A stretch of 64,000 nt of DNA from Azospirillum sp. (GCA_027486405.1 JAIXPD010000038.1:1-64000); one strand, 5' to 3'; shown: positions 34,862 through 44,611, counted from the stretch's first letter. Made by a program: numbers and translations. Notes: generated from the sequence alone by a model not told the origin.

Positions 34862-35041
34862 TCAGTTCAAGTTGCGGACCTTGGACAGGCGGTCCATTTC
34901 TTCTTTGACGTGCAACTTCTCAAGCTTAAGGCGCTTCACCTGGGTCTCGTCCGGCCTGGAGCGCTTTTCTTCGTCAAGGATCGCGCGATCAAGGCGCATG
35001 TGTTTTTCTTGCAGGGACGTAAGACGAGCATCGGTGTGCAT
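34862..35041 (-). CDS. YdcH/DUF465 family small protein
   Basis: A 59-residue highly charged protein with the DUF465 pattern: an N-terminal helix (ARLTSLQEKHMRLDRAI), a short turn rich in Arg/Pro/Asp, then a second helix (VKRLKLEKLHVKEEMDRL), predicted to form a helical hairpin. The family is common in alphaproteobacteria and has no established function. The start at 35041 follows GAGGGAGAG; the frame extends to 35110 but that part lacks the family pattern. It is monocistronic, with its own terminator. Confidence 0.88.
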   Translation of the reverse strand: MHTDARLTSLQEKHMRLDRAILDEEKRSRPDETQVKRLKLEKLHVKEEMDRLSKVRNLN

Positions 35042-35153
35042 GGAATTGCTCTCCCTCTGGTCCAGTCGGCGCGTGCCGGAATGTGGCAGGCCGATGACAC
35101 CAGTGTTCACTCATCGCGGACGGCAAACAACCCCAATCTTTCGTATGCCCCCC

Positions 35154-37424
35154 TCAAACCATGCGAAAAACGTCCTCAATGGCGCGAGCGTGCGATGCTG
35201 CGTCGCACAAGGGCGAGGCCGCGATCTCGTCGCGCAGGCTCATGCGAATGCTCGACAAGGTCTTATGATCTTCCGCCAAAGACTTCGCCACTTCGACATA
35301 GTCGTCTTCGCTGTGCGCCACCCATTCGGGCCGCCCCAGGCTGTGCAGCAGCGAAGCGGTCATCCGCCCGATGAAGCGTTCCCCGGCCAGCGTCACCACC
35401 GGAACCCCCATGCTCAGGGCGTCGTAGCTGGTCAGACAGCCGCCATAGGGGAAGGGATCCAGCGCGATGTCCACCCCTTCATGCTGGCGCAAATGCTCCT
35501 CGTGGCTGACGGCGGGGGCGAGCAGGATCAACCGGTCGAGCGTGATCCCATGCGCGGCGAACGCCTCGGCGATGCGCGACCGTCCCAGATGATCGGCCAG
35601 ACCGCTGCCACGCGATTTCAGCATCAGGCGGGAGTCGGGAACCGCGTGCAGCACGCGCGACCACAGGGCGATGACCCGGCTGTTGATCTTGGCGTCGAGG
35701 TTGAAGGAGCCGAAGGTCACAACCCCGTTCCAGCCGCGCGGCGGCGGCATCAGCGGAAATTTGCGGCCCGGCGGGCGGAACAGGAAGAAATGGGGCAGGC
35801 GGACCAGCTTTTCCCGAAACCGCTCGGTGGTGTCGTCCGGGTGCAGCACCGGATCGGTCAACCACGCATCCATGGCGTCCACCCCGGTGGCGGTCATGCC
35901 GTGGAAACTGACCTGGAGCGGGGCGGGGCGGCGGGCAAACAGCCCCATGCGCTGGCCGCTGGTGTGGCCGATCAGACAGACCAGCACGTCGATGCCATCG
36001 GCCCGGATTTGCTCGGCCAACGCGTCATCGTCCATCCCGCGCGTGTCGCGCCAGCCGTCGGCCATGCTGCGCATGTCGGCCAGGGCGGGGGAATCGAACG
36101 GAACATCGCCGTAAATCACCGGGACCACGGCGTCACGGTCGTGGGCGTGCAGCAGGGGGGCGACCTGATCGAGCAGCCGGTTGCCCGGATGCAGATAGTT
36201 GGAGACATAGCCGACCAGCAGCGGGCGGCCATGAACGGCCGGGCGGGGCAGGGACGGCGGTGCATCCGTTGGCGCGCGGCCGAACCGCTCACGCCAGGAA
36301 TCGACCTCCTGGTCCAACAGGGCGTTGGTCAGGTCGGGCAGCAGCAGCGACGTCACCAGCCGCGCGCTGTGAATCCATGGTGCGTCGCTGATCCGGCTGG
36401 CGATGCGCATGCCCGCCATCGCCTCGGCGATCTGCCCCAAATTCTTGGCGGCCAAGGCGGCGTTGTAATGACCGCCCAGCGCGATCGGGTCGAGCATCAC
36501 CACACAGCGGTAGACCGCGCGCGCCTCGGCGAAACGCCCGGCTTCGAACAGGGCCAAAGCCAGCGTGTCCTGCGTGTCGACATCCAGCGGGGCGAGCGCC
36601 GCCGCGCGGGTCAACGCCTCGACCGCGTCGGCCAGACGCTTTTCGGCGCGGTGGGCCAGCCCCAGATCCAGCCACGCGGCGGCCTGGTTGCGCCGGGAGT
36701 CGGTCGGGTCGGTCATCACGCCCGCCGCCCAGCCGAAACGCCGGATCGCCACCTCGAACGCCCCGGCCTCGCGGGCGAGAACCCCCAGATTGTGCAGCGC
36801 GTCGGCGTGGTCGGGGCGCAGGGCCACGGCCCAGCGGTACCAGTGCGCCGCCCCGGCGTTGTCGTTCAGACGGTGCAGCAGCGACGCCAGCCGCGCCGCC
36901 GCCATGCCCGAGGTCGGATCGCGCCTTGCGGCTTCGCGCAGCGGCGGCACCGCGCGTTCCGCCTGCCCGTCGCAATCCAGCGCCACGCCCCAATGGTAAT
37001 AGACCGTCGGGTTGCCGCCGCTGTGGGCCGCGCGCGCGTAGCCCGCCGCCGCCTGCGCGTGGTCGCCCTGTTCGCGCTGGGCATGGCCAACGCCCTCCAG
37101 CGCCTCGACCAGGGCCGGGGCCAGCGCGATGGCGCGGTGAAAGCGGTTCACCGCCTCGACCGGACGCCCCAAGGCCCGCAGCACCTTGCCATGGTTGACG
37201 AAGGGGTCGGCCGACAGCGGTTCGGCGGCGATGGCGCGGCGCAACAGCCCGTCCGCCTCCTCCAACCGGCCAAGCTGGGCCACGAGAAGGCCGAACAGAT
37301 GCAGGGCTTGCGGGTTGTCCGTGTCGGCGTCGAGGATGCGGCGGTACAGCTCCTCCGCTTCGGCAAAGCGCCCGGTCTGGTGCAAATCAAGGGCGATGGA
37401 CAGGGCCTCGGCAACCGTTGCCAT
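35154..37424 (-). CDS. TPR-GT41 glycosyltransferase (SPINDLY/OGT type)
   Basis: A 756-residue protein with about ten TPRs (1-380) and a C-terminal GT41 domain like eukaryotic O-GlcNAc transferase. Typical blocks are LLVGYVSNYLHPGNRLL, DVLVCLIGHTSGQRMGL then RRPAPLQVSFHG, VTFGSFNLDAKINSRV then SRLMLKSRG, and LDPFPYGGCLTSYDALSMG. GT41 enzymes put single sugars on protein Ser/Thr. In bacteria, GT41-like genes near flagellar genes often glycosylate flagellar proteins. Its ATG overlaps the stop of the fused TPR-GT gene upstream by four bases (ATGA), so the two are coupled. Candidate substrates are flagellin, hook or HAP proteins; flagellin is not in this window. Confidence 0.88.
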   Translation of the reverse strand: MATVAEALSIALDLHQTGRFAEAEELYRRILDADTDNPQALHLFGLLVAQLGRLEEADGLLRRAIAAEPLSADPFVNHGKVLRALGRPVEAVNRFHRAIALAPALVEALEGVGHAQREQGDHAQAAAGYARAAHSGGNPTVYYHWGVALDCDGQAERAVPPLREAARRDPTSGMAAARLASLLHRLNDNAGAAHWYRWAVALRPDHADALHNLGVLAREAGAFEVAIRRFGWAAGVMTDPTDSRRNQAAAWLDLGLAHRAEKRLADAVEALTRAAALAPLDVDTQDTLALALFEAGRFAEARAVYRCVVMLDPIALGGHYNAALAAKNLGQIAEAMAGMRIASRISDAPWIHSARLVTSLLLPDLTNALLDQEVDSWRERFGRAPTDAPPSLPRPAVHGRPLLVGYVSNYLHPGNRLLDQVAPLLHAHDRDAVVPVIYGDVPFDSPALADMRSMADGWRDTRGMDDDALAEQIRADGIDVLVCLIGHTSGQRMGLFARRPAPLQVSFHGMTATGVDAMDAWLTDPVLHPDDTTERFREKLVRLPHFFLFRPPGRKFPLMPPPRGWNGVVTFGSFNLDAKINSRVIALWSRVLHAVPDSRLMLKSRGSGLADHLGRSRIAEAFAAHGITLDRLILLAPAVSHEEHLRQHEGVDIALDPFPYGGCLTSYDALSMGVPVVTLAGERFIGRMTASLLHSLGRPEWVAHSEDDYVEVAKSLAEDHKTLSSIRMSLRDEIAASPLCDAASHARAIEDVFRMV

Positions 37425-40400
37425 CAAACCGCCCCCTGCGGTGCGCTCAACGTGGCGAGCCGACGCACGGCGGCGGCGGCGACATCGGCCATCACCTCGC
37501 CAGTCCCGCCCGGGCACAACCGCATGGAGGGGAACCAGGGGCGCACCGCCGATCCCAGCCACGTCCAATCCCGGTTGCCCAGCCGCCACACCGGAACGCC
37601 CAACGCCCCCGCCAGTTCCCCCACGGCCATCGCCGGGGACAGCACCACATCCAAATTCCGCATCAGGGCCGCCACACCGTCAAAATCGTCCTTCAGGTTC
37701 AGATCCGCCCATTGATGCAACCGATGCCCGTCGCGTTCAAGCGCCGCCACCTCGTCGGTGCAATCGCCATACTGAAGATTGACCACCTGAACCCCCGGCA
37801 GATCGAACAGGGGTGCCCAATCCGACAGGCGGGTGTAGGCCCCCTGGCGCTGGGCGGTCAAAACTTGGCTGCGCCACCCCAACCCGACCTTCAAACCATC
37901 GCCCAGAGCGGCCAGCCGGACGCGCCACTGTTCGACGCGCGCCGGATCGGCGACCAGACAGGGCGCGGCACCAGCAAAATCCGACAGGCGGCGGCGAAAC
38001 AGGAACGGCAGGTCGCCCGCCGGGATGTGCAGGTCGCAATCGGGCGGATCGATGGTTTCGCGCCCCGCCGCATCGACGCTTTCCGCCCGAACGGTCGCCC
38101 ACGGAAAGGAGCGGGCGAACAGATCGACTAGACGCCGGTCGCATTCGACGATCACCGGCCCATCCAGCCCCTTCAACCCATCAAAGCCGGTGGAAAACAG
38201 AATCTCGTCCCCCACCCCCTGCTCGCTCCACACCAGCAGGCGACGACCGGCCAGCGGCTCCCCGTTCCAGTGCGGGCGCGCGATGCGTCGGGCGCGCTGC
38301 AACTGCCGGGCGGAAAAGCGCCGCCGGTAGCCGTCCCACCCGGTGGCCAGATCGCCCTCGGCCAGGGCGAGCAGCCCGCGATTCCACGACGCCAGCGCAA
38401 ACGCGGGATCCAGACGCAGGGCGCGGTCCAGGAAGGGGCCGGTCCGCTCCGGCGCGCCGGCCAACATCGCCATGGTGGCCAGGTTGTTGTGGGCGTCCGG
38501 GCGGTCGGGACGCAGGGCGGCGGCGCATCGGTAATGGGTGTTCGCGTCGGCAAACAGCCCCTGCACTTCGCACAGATGGCCGATGTTGGTGTGGGCGGCG
38601 TGGTTGTCCGGCAACAGGCGGATGGAGCGGGTGTGCAGGCGCTGCGCCTCGGCAAAGCGCTGGGCGTTCTGTCGGGTCAGCCCCAGATGCGTCAGCGCTT
38701 CGGGAAAACCGGGATTCAACGCCAACGCGGTCTGAAACGCCCGCGCGGCGGCGGTCCCATCCGGCTCCGCCCCCTCCAGCACCAGACCCAAATGGTTCCA
38801 GGCCGCCGGAAAATCCGCGCTGACCCGCAGCGCCGCCGCGATCAGGCGGCGGGCCTGCACCGGCGCGTCGCCCTCCTGATGCGCGCTCAACCCCAGCAGA
38901 TGCAGCGCGTCGGCGTGGGCCGGATCGAGCGCCAGCACGGCGCAATAGGCGGCGCGGGCCGCCCCGACATGGCCGTGCCGATGCCGCGCGATGGCGGTGT
39001 TCAACAGGGTTTCGGCGCTGGGCGGCGGCGGGGTGTCGGTCATCACCGTCATGCGGCGCAGGGCGTTGGCCATCTTCGCCAGCGACGACTCATGGGTTTC
39101 CGCCGGATCGGGCTGAAACAGGGTCATGGAGGGGAACCACGGACGGACGGCGGTACCCAACTGGGTCCAGTCCCGCCCGCCAAAGCGCCACACCGGGACC
39201 CCCAGCGCCCCCGCCAACTCACCCGCCGACATGGCCGGGGAGATCACCAAATCCAAATTCGCGGTCAGCGCCGCAGCCGCTTCGAAATCATTCCTCAGGT
39301 CAAGATCGTCCCAGCGGTGGATCCGCACACCGAACCGCCGTTCGGCGTCGCGAATTTCCTCGTCGCACTCGTCGTATTGCAGATTGACGAAGACCAGACC
39401 GGGCACGGCGAACAGCGCCCCCCACTGGTCCAACCGGGTGTAGGCGCTGCGGCGCTCCTCCGTCATCAATTGGCTGCGCCAACCGATGCCGACCTTCAAC
39501 CCCGGACCCAACGCATCCAGTCGACGGTTCCACAGGGCCACAAGGCTGGGGTCGGGCGTCAACCAGGGCCGTTGAAGATCGAAGGACGCCGCGTCGGCGC
39601 GCAGCAGGACCGGCAGATTCCCGGCGGGGCATTGCAGGTCGCAATCCAGCGGCACGATGGTTTCGCCGCCGTCCGGGGCGCAGCTTTCCGGCCGCACCGT
39701 CGCTTGGCGAAAGCTGCGCTGGAACAACGACACCAGCCGGGGATCGCACTCGATCGTGACCTTGCCACCGCTCCAGGCCAGCACATCGGGGTAGCAGGAG
39801 GCGAACAGGATTTCGTCACCGATGCCCTGCTCCCGCCACACCAGCAACCGCCGCCCGCGCAGCCCTTCGCCGCCCCACAGGGGCGCGGCGATCTTGCGGT
39901 TCGGGCGGACCTCCCCGGCGGCGAACCGACGCCCATACCCGGCCCACCCACGCGACAGGTCGCCGTGCAGCAGCGCCAGAAGCGACAGGTTGTAAGCCGC
40001 CGTGGCCAGATCGGGTTCCTGGGCCAGCGCCTCTTCAAAACAGACTTCGGCCTCCTTGAAACGCCCCAGCGCCTGCAAGGCGTTGCCGAGGTTGTAACGC
40101 GCCTCGACGAAGTCCGGGTGCAGGTCCAGCGCCTGCCGGTGGCAGATCTCGGCCTGATCGGGGCGTCCCAGCCGCCGCATCACCGTGCCCAGATTGTTCA
40201 GGGTCGCGGCGTGGCGTGGTTGCCGTTTCAGCGCCTCCCGATACGCAATTTCCGCCCCTTCGTTGGCCCCCATCTGTTGCAGCACGGCCCCGAGGTTGTA
40301 ATGGGCCGTCGCGTCGTTCGGGCGTTGGGCCACGACGATCCGATGCTGCTGGACCGCCTCACGCAGGCGTCCGGCCAGAGCCAGCGCATCCCCAAGATTG

Positions 40401-40927
40401 TTGTGCGCCTCGACCATGCCGGGAACCAGATGGACGGCGTGGGACAGGGCGGCGATGGACGCGTCGAGTCGCCCCTGCGCGCGTTCGGTGTTGCCCAGAT
40501 TGTACCAGGCCTTGGCGTAATCGGGCCGCAGGGCGAGCGCCGTGGAAAAGGACCGGTGGGCCAGATCATGCCGCCCCAGGGCCGCCACGGCGTTGCCCAG
40601 ATTGTGCCGGTATTGCGGCCCCATCGGGTTCAGCAGCACGGCGTTGTGATGGGCGCGTGCGGCGTCGGCCGGGCGCTTCATCATCGCCAGGGCGGTGCCG
40701 TAATTGTCCCAATAATCGGCGACGTCGCGGCTTTCCGTGATGGCGCGTTCGATCAGATCGACCGCCTGTTCCGTCCGCCCGGTTTGCAGGCACAGCACGC
40801 CCAGGAGATGCAGCGCGTCCGGCTGTTTCGGGTCGGTGGTCAACACCCGGCGATAGCCGTCTTCGGCTTCGCTGAAACGACCGGCCTGGTGGTTGGCCAG
40901 GGCCTGTGTCAGAAAATTGGTGTCCAT
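37424..40927 (-). CDS. tandem TPR-glycosyltransferase fusion (two modules)
   Basis: A 1167-residue protein made of two copies of the same plan: TPR array plus GT9-like domain (module 1 about 1-625, module 2 about 626-1167). Paired blocks show the duplication: GEGLRGRRLLVWREQGIGDE and GEPLAGRRLLVWSEQGVGDE; SPAMSAGELAGALGVPVW and SPAMAVGELAGALGVPVW; AVRPWFPSM in both. The junction (MTVMTDTPPPPSAETLLN, about 39050) looks like the start of a former separate gene. The D-T-A-x-x-H motif of the single-module relative at 55646 is changed to P-A-M-x-x-G-E in both, so catalysis may differ. ATG 40927 is preferred over 40954. Confidence 0.87.
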   Translation of the reverse strand: MDTNFLTQALANHQAGRFSEAEDGYRRVLTTDPKQPDALHLLGVLCLQTGRTEQAVDLIERAITESRDVADYWDNYGTALAMMKRPADAARAHHNAVLLNPMGPQYRHNLGNAVAALGRHDLAHRSFSTALALRPDYAKAWYNLGNTERAQGRLDASIAALSHAVHLVPGMVEAHNNLGDALALAGRLREAVQQHRIVVAQRPNDATAHYNLGAVLQQMGANEGAEIAYREALKRQPRHAATLNNLGTVMRRLGRPDQAEICHRQALDLHPDFVEARYNLGNALQALGRFKEAEVCFEEALAQEPDLATAAYNLSLLALLHGDLSRGWAGYGRRFAAGEVRPNRKIAAPLWGGEGLRGRRLLVWREQGIGDEILFASCYPDVLAWSGGKVTIECDPRLVSLFQRSFRQATVRPESCAPDGGETIVPLDCDLQCPAGNLPVLLRADAASFDLQRPWLTPDPSLVALWNRRLDALGPGLKVGIGWRSQLMTEERRSAYTRLDQWGALFAVPGLVFVNLQYDECDEEIRDAERRFGVRIHRWDDLDLRNDFEAAAALTANLDLVISPAMSAGELAGALGVPVWRFGGRDWTQLGTAVRPWFPSMTLFQPDPAETHESSLAKMANALRRMTVMTDTPPPPSAETLLNTAIARHRHGHVGAARAAYCAVLALDPAHADALHLLGLSAHQEGDAPVQARRLIAAALRVSADFPAAWNHLGLVLEGAEPDGTAAARAFQTALALNPGFPEALTHLGLTRQNAQRFAEAQRLHTRSIRLLPDNHAAHTNIGHLCEVQGLFADANTHYRCAAALRPDRPDAHNNLATMAMLAGAPERTGPFLDRALRLDPAFALASWNRGLLALAEGDLATGWDGYRRRFSARQLQRARRIARPHWNGEPLAGRRLLVWSEQGVGDEILFSTGFDGLKGLDGPVIVECDRRLVDLFARSFPWATVRAESVDAAGRETIDPPDCDLHIPAGDLPFLFRRRLSDFAGAAPCLVADPARVEQWRVRLAALGDGLKVGLGWRSQVLTAQRQGAYTRLSDWAPLFDLPGVQVVNLQYGDCTDEVAALERDGHRLHQWADLNLKDDFDGVAALMRNLDVVLSPAMAVGELAGALGVPVWRLGNRDWTWLGSAVRPWFPSMRLCPGGTGEVMADVAAAAVRRLATLSAPQGAV

Positions 40928-41035
40928 CACCCACTCTTCCCGTTGCGGCCCCATGACGCCAAAGGGAGTGCCATCATCGGGCGTTCACGGTAAATATGCC
41001 ATTGAATTTGTTTTGCCGTTTGCAGGAGACGCTCC

Positions 41036-42313
41036 ATGGCCGCATCCCGTCTGGCCCTGCGCGGGAAGGCCGCCGTTCCTGCGGCCGTCCGCCTGTGCCG
41101 TCAGGCCGACGCCCTGGCCGCCGCCGGTCGCGCGGAGGAAGCGGACGCGGCCTATCGCCACGCCCTGGCCACCGATCCGGCGCTGGCGGGTGCGCACAAC
41201 AACCATGGGAATGTTCTGCGCGCGTTGGGACGGATTGAGGCCGCCGCCGCCGCCTATCGGGCGGCGTTGCGCTGCGGGCTGGATGTCGGGCTGGTGCGCT
41301 ACAACCTCGCCGCCGTGCTGCGGCAGGCCGGACGGTTGGAGGAGGCCGCGAGCGCCTACCGCCACGCCCTGTGCCTGGATCCCGATTACGCGGAGGCGTG
41401 GAACAACCAGGCCAACCTGTTGCGGGACCGCGAGCGGCTGACGGAGGCGGCCATCGGCTACCGCCGGGCGGTGGCGATCCGTCCCGATTGGACCGACGGC
41501 CACGACAACCTCGCCAGCGCCCTGTATCTGCTGCACGACCGGGGAGAACACGACACAGCGGCGCGGCTGGCGCGGGATTGGCGGCGCGATCACCCCGACA
41601 ACCCGGTTGCCCGTCACATCGGGTCCGCCATCGCGGGCGATTCAACCGAGGTCCGCGCGCCCGACGCCTATGTCCGCCAGACCTTCGACCTGTTCGCGGC
41701 GGAGTTTGACGACCGGCTGGCCGCGTTGGGCTATCAAGCCCCCGCGCTGCTGATCGAGGCGGTCGCCGCCAGCGGCCCGGCCCCGTCCGGGCAGTTCCAG
41801 GTGTTGGACGCCGGTTGCGGCACCGGCCTGTGCGCGGCAGGGCTGCGTCCCTACGCCCGCCATCTCAGCGGCGTCGATCTGTCGGGCGGGATGCTGGCCC
41901 GCGCCCAGGCGCGCGGCCACTACGACGCGCTGCACGAAGCCGAACTGGTCGCCCATCTGCGCGCCCACCAGGACCGCTTCGATCTGATCGTGGCGGCGGA
42001 CGTGCTGTGTTACTTTGGCGATCTATTCGACGCGTTCGCGGCGGTGGCGGGTGCGCTGCGGGCGGGCGGGCGATTGGCCTTTTCGGTGGAGCGGCTGACC
42101 GACACCGACGATGGCAACACCGACAATGGCAACACCGACGGTGTCGCGTTCCGGGTCGGCACCCATGGCCGCTACGCCCACCAGCCCGCCTACGTCCTCA
42201 ACGCGTTGGCCGCCAGCGGGTTGCGCGTGGTTCACACGACCGAACACACCCTGCGCCACGAAAGCGGCGAACCGGTGGTTGGATTGGTGATCGTCGCCGT
42301 CACGCCCGGATGA
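41036..42313 (+). CDS. TPR-fused SAM-dependent methyltransferase
   Basis: A 425-residue protein with about four TPRs (20-160) and a class I methyltransferase domain (about 210-425). Motif I is VLDAGCGTGLCAAGL (256-270), followed by GVDLSGGMLARA and FDLIVAADVLCYF. The TPRs suggest a protein or protein-bound glycan as target; flagellin methylation or O-methylation of the glycan are possibilities. A short repeat (DTDDGNTDNGNTDG) interrupts the fold near 356-369. AGGAGA precedes the ATG. It is divergent from the fused TPR-GT gene and its 3' end overlaps the opposing gene by 14 bases. Confidence 0.87.
   Translation: MAASRLALRGKAAVPAAVRLCRQADALAAAGRAEEADAAYRHALATDPALAGAHNNHGNVLRALGRIEAAAAAYRAALRCGLDVGLVRYNLAAVLRQAGRLEEAASAYRHALCLDPDYAEAWNNQANLLRDRERLTEAAIGYRRAVAIRPDWTDGHDNLASALYLLHDRGEHDTAARLARDWRRDHPDNPVARHIGSAIAGDSTEVRAPDAYVRQTFDLFAAEFDDRLAALGYQAPALLIEAVAASGPAPSGQFQVLDAGCGTGLCAAGLRPYARHLSGVDLSGGMLARAQARGHYDALHEAELVAHLRAHQDRFDLIVAADVLCYFGDLFDAFAAVAGALRAGGRLAFSVERLTDTDDGNTDNGNTDGVAFRVGTHGRYAHQPAYVLNALAASGLRVVHTTEHTLRHESGEPVVGLVIVAVTPG
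42102..42140. repeat. 15-bp tandem repeat inside the methyltransferase gene
   Basis: ACACCGACGATGGCA, then ACACCGACAATGGCA, then a third partial copy ACACCGACG. The unit keeps frame and encodes NTDNG-type repeats in a loop, so its length could vary without breaking the gene. Confidence 0.8.
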
Positions 42314-43853
42314 GCGAGCCGTCGGCTTCGAACCGCTGGCCGATCCGGTGGAGCGGCGCGCCATCAGGACCATCGGGAAGGGGCAATCCGTGACGCCGGT
42401 GCGTGCGGTCGTGGATCAAGACCTGCTTGCGGATCAACGGCCAGACCCACCGGCGCAGAAAACGTTGGTCGGGGTTGCGCTCCGCACCGCTGCGGGTGAA
42501 GCGTTCCGCCGCCGCCGCCAGATCGGGCAGCAGCCCCGCCATCCCCCCCCATTGCCCCGCCGGGACCAAATCCGTCTGCAACACGCCGTCGCGCAGGATG
42601 TGGAAGGGCCGCCCCGAACGCACCCACTCCTGCACCGCGCGGGCGTCCGTCTCGTTCAGGCGGGCATCGCTGGCGCGGCAGAGGAAGCGGGCCACCGTGG
42701 GGTCATCGGACACGAAGAAACGCCAGAGCGATCCCGTCACCGGGCCGCTGCCCGATGGCATGGAAACCAGTTCCGCCCCGGCGGCGGCCAGCGCCGCCAA
42801 CGCGTCGGCCGAGACCGAGTCGTCGTGGTACACACGGCATTGCCACCCCGCGAACAGCGCCGTCGTCAACCGCGCGTTGGCAAGGGCGCCCATGATGTGC
42901 TGCGGCTGCTGGCCCCACAGGCTGAAGGCGATGACGTTGCGGGTTCGTCGCTCCCGACCGCGCGGCACGGCGGGAAGGGGCGGTTGACGGGGCGTGTCGG
43001 CGAGCGCCAGGCGATCCTTCTGATCCAGGATCAGCCCGGCCCAGTCGTTCGCCTCGTCGTCATGCCCCAGCGCGCACAGGGTCACGGCCAGATTTTCCAG
43101 AGCGTCCAAATGGGTGGGGTCGATGAGGGCGGCGTGGCGCAGGACGGCGACGGCGTTGCCGACGCGGTCCACGCGGGCGAGCGCGATGCCCAGATTGAAC
43201 ACCGCCGATTCGAAATCGGGCGACAACGCCACCGCCCGCCGATAGGCGGCGAGCGAATCCTGCCGCAGCCCCGCCGCGAACAGCGCATTGCCCAGGATGA
43301 ACGCGCTGTCTGCGTCCAGGGGGGACAGGTCAACGGCGCGGAACAGGCTCGGCAAGGCGGCCAGAGCACGGCCGGATTCCAGCATCAGACGGGCGCGCTC
43401 GTGCAGCATCGAGACCAGCCGGTCGCGCGCCACCACCAACCCCGGAGCGGCCCGAGTCGCCCGCTCCAACGCGGCGATCGCGCCATCCCCATCCCCAACC
43501 TCGCGGCACAGGGACGCGCTGTCGACCCAGGCTTCGGCAAAATCGGGTTGCAGCGCGATGGCCTGCCGGTACGCCGACCGGGCGGCGTGCGGGCGGCGCA
43601 AGCCCTTGAGAAGATTGGCACCGTTTGCGCGGATGTCCGCCGCCTCCGGGCGCAGGGCCATCGCCCGCGCGATCAGTGTCAGCCCAAATTCCCCCTGGCC
43701 GATCTGCCCGGCGAGAACCCCCAGATAATGCAGGGCGTCGGGTTGATCCGGGTCCACGTCCAGGATTCGGCCGTAGAGGTCCTGCGCGTCCCCCAGCCGC
43801 CCGGAAAGATGCAGGTCAAGCGCGATGGTCAGGGCTTCGGTGATGCTGGTCAT
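42300..43853 (-). CDS. TPR protein with a glycosyltransferase-like C-terminal domain
   Basis: A 517-residue protein: TPR array (about 1-280) and a C-terminal domain of about 210 residues beginning RNVIAFSLWGQQPQHIMGAL. Signature-like blocks are WQCRVYHDDSV, DARLNETDARAVQEW and GRPFHILRDG. The D-x-R-x-x-x-x-D-x-x-A-V-x-E-W pattern is seen in uncharacterised glycosyltransferase-like proteins of polysaccharide loci; I cannot place it in a numbered family. ATG 43853 is chosen because the TPR fold begins there (MTSITEALTIALDLH), closely matching the start of the GT41 protein (MATVAEALSIALDLH). This indicates shared ancestry of the N-terminal TPRs. Confidence 0.8.
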   Translation of the reverse strand: MTSITEALTIALDLHLSGRLGDAQDLYGRILDVDPDQPDALHYLGVLAGQIGQGEFGLTLIARAMALRPEAADIRANGANLLKGLRRPHAARSAYRQAIALQPDFAEAWVDSASLCREVGDGDGAIAALERATRAAPGLVVARDRLVSMLHERARLMLESGRALAALPSLFRAVDLSPLDADSAFILGNALFAAGLRQDSLAAYRRAVALSPDFESAVFNLGIALARVDRVGNAVAVLRHAALIDPTHLDALENLAVTLCALGHDDEANDWAGLILDQKDRLALADTPRQPPLPAVPRGRERRTRNVIAFSLWGQQPQHIMGALANARLTTALFAGWQCRVYHDDSVSADALAALAAAGAELVSMPSGSGPVTGSLWRFFVSDDPTVARFLCRASDARLNETDARAVQEWVRSGRPFHILRDGVLQTDLVPAGQWGGMAGLLPDLAAAAERFTRSGAERNPDQRFLRRWVWPLIRKQVLIHDRTHRRHGLPLPDGPDGAPLHRIGQRFEADGSLIRA

Positions 43854-44061
43854 ACGGATAAGGCTTAAGCAGGCCATGAAAACCACGCAAGCCCTTCTGG
43901 AAAATTTTATGTGTTTTCAATACGAAGGCAAACCAACTTCCGCATTGCGAGAGGTTCGGAACAATGCGCAATCCTGAATAAGTGTGAACAAAGCCTTTAC
44001 TTTGCATAGCATTCTATGTATCTTTCTACCCAGGTTTTTTCCTGGATTGGATCCACTCGTC

Positions 44062-44577
44062 ATGAACGTGGCAGCGGCCACATCAACGGTTTCTCGACCG
44101 TTTTCCTTCATGACGGCCCGCAGCGGCGAGAGCGCTGTGAAGGGGGCCGAGGCCCAGGCTTTGCCTCAGCCGGACCAGACCGATCCCCTGGTGAATCGTT
44201 TCCCGACCGTTGCCTTTGCTTATGACCCGGGCGCGTCGCGCTTGGTGATGCAGTACCGTGACCCGGCAAACGGCAAGACCGTGTCGCAAATCCCGACCGA
44301 AGCCGCCTTGAAGCAATACAAGGAGACACGGTTGCTGGAGAAGGACGCGGAACGTGCGGCGGCTCTCGACGTCAGCGTCGGATCGTCGGACCAGGGCGTG
44401 CAGAACAGTGGGGCCGGGCGCACGGGCGGGCGGCCCCCCCCGTCATCGATCAGCACCAGCGGCAGCGGCGCGTCGCCCTCTTCCACCGGAAGCGCCCATG
44501 TGGCACACTTTACCTCTGTGTCCACGCATCCCGCCTCCGCCGGGACGAGCGTGGCGCGGGTCAATGTGGTGATTTGA
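44062..44577 (+). CDS. FlaG-like flagellar protein
   Basis: A 171-residue protein. Its middle (about 45-95) fits the FlaG pattern: VAFAYDPGASRLVMQYRDP, then GKTVSQIPTEAALKQYKE, where FlaG proteins have a beta hairpin and a conserved Q-I-P. N- and C-terminal parts are Ser/Thr/Gly/Pro-rich. FlaG affects filament length in other bacteria; its mechanism is unsettled. ATG 44062 is preferred to the upstream GTG 43984. The 208 bases before it are AT-rich, contain the inverted repeat CCAGG-T6-CCTGG (44030-44045) and should hold the promoter. The YjfB-like gene follows after 34 bases. Confidence 0.72.
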   Translation: MNVAAATSTVSRPFSFMTARSGESAVKGAEAQALPQPDQTDPLVNRFPTVAFAYDPGASRLVMQYRDPANGKTVSQIPTEAALKQYKETRLLEKDAERAAALDVSVGSSDQGVQNSGAGRTGGRPPPSSISTSGSGASPSSTGSAHVAHFTSVSTHPASAGTSVARVNVVI

Positions 44578-44611
44578 TCGCGGATCACCCCAATGGGGCA
44601 AGGTGGTCATC

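Noticed and set aside
34848..37715. Long plus-strand frame opposite the YdcH-like and GT41 genes
   Set aside because: It runs through a clear minus-strand gene with its own terminator and through GT41 motifs; its own product has no recognisable feature.
39041..39052. Separate gene start for the second half of the TPR-GT fusion
   Set aside because: In-frame ATGs exist here, but the frame continues without a stop from module 1 and there is no clear ribosome-binding site, so one long protein is the simpler reading.
42300..42313. Overlap of two convergent genes as a sign of a wrong call
   Set aside because: The 14-base overlap affects only the last few residues of each, and both proteins have full domains, so both are kept.
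44030..44045. CCAGG-T6-CCTGG as a terminator
   Set aside because: The six T form the loop and not a tail, and it lies just before a start codon. At most it is an operator or leader hairpin.
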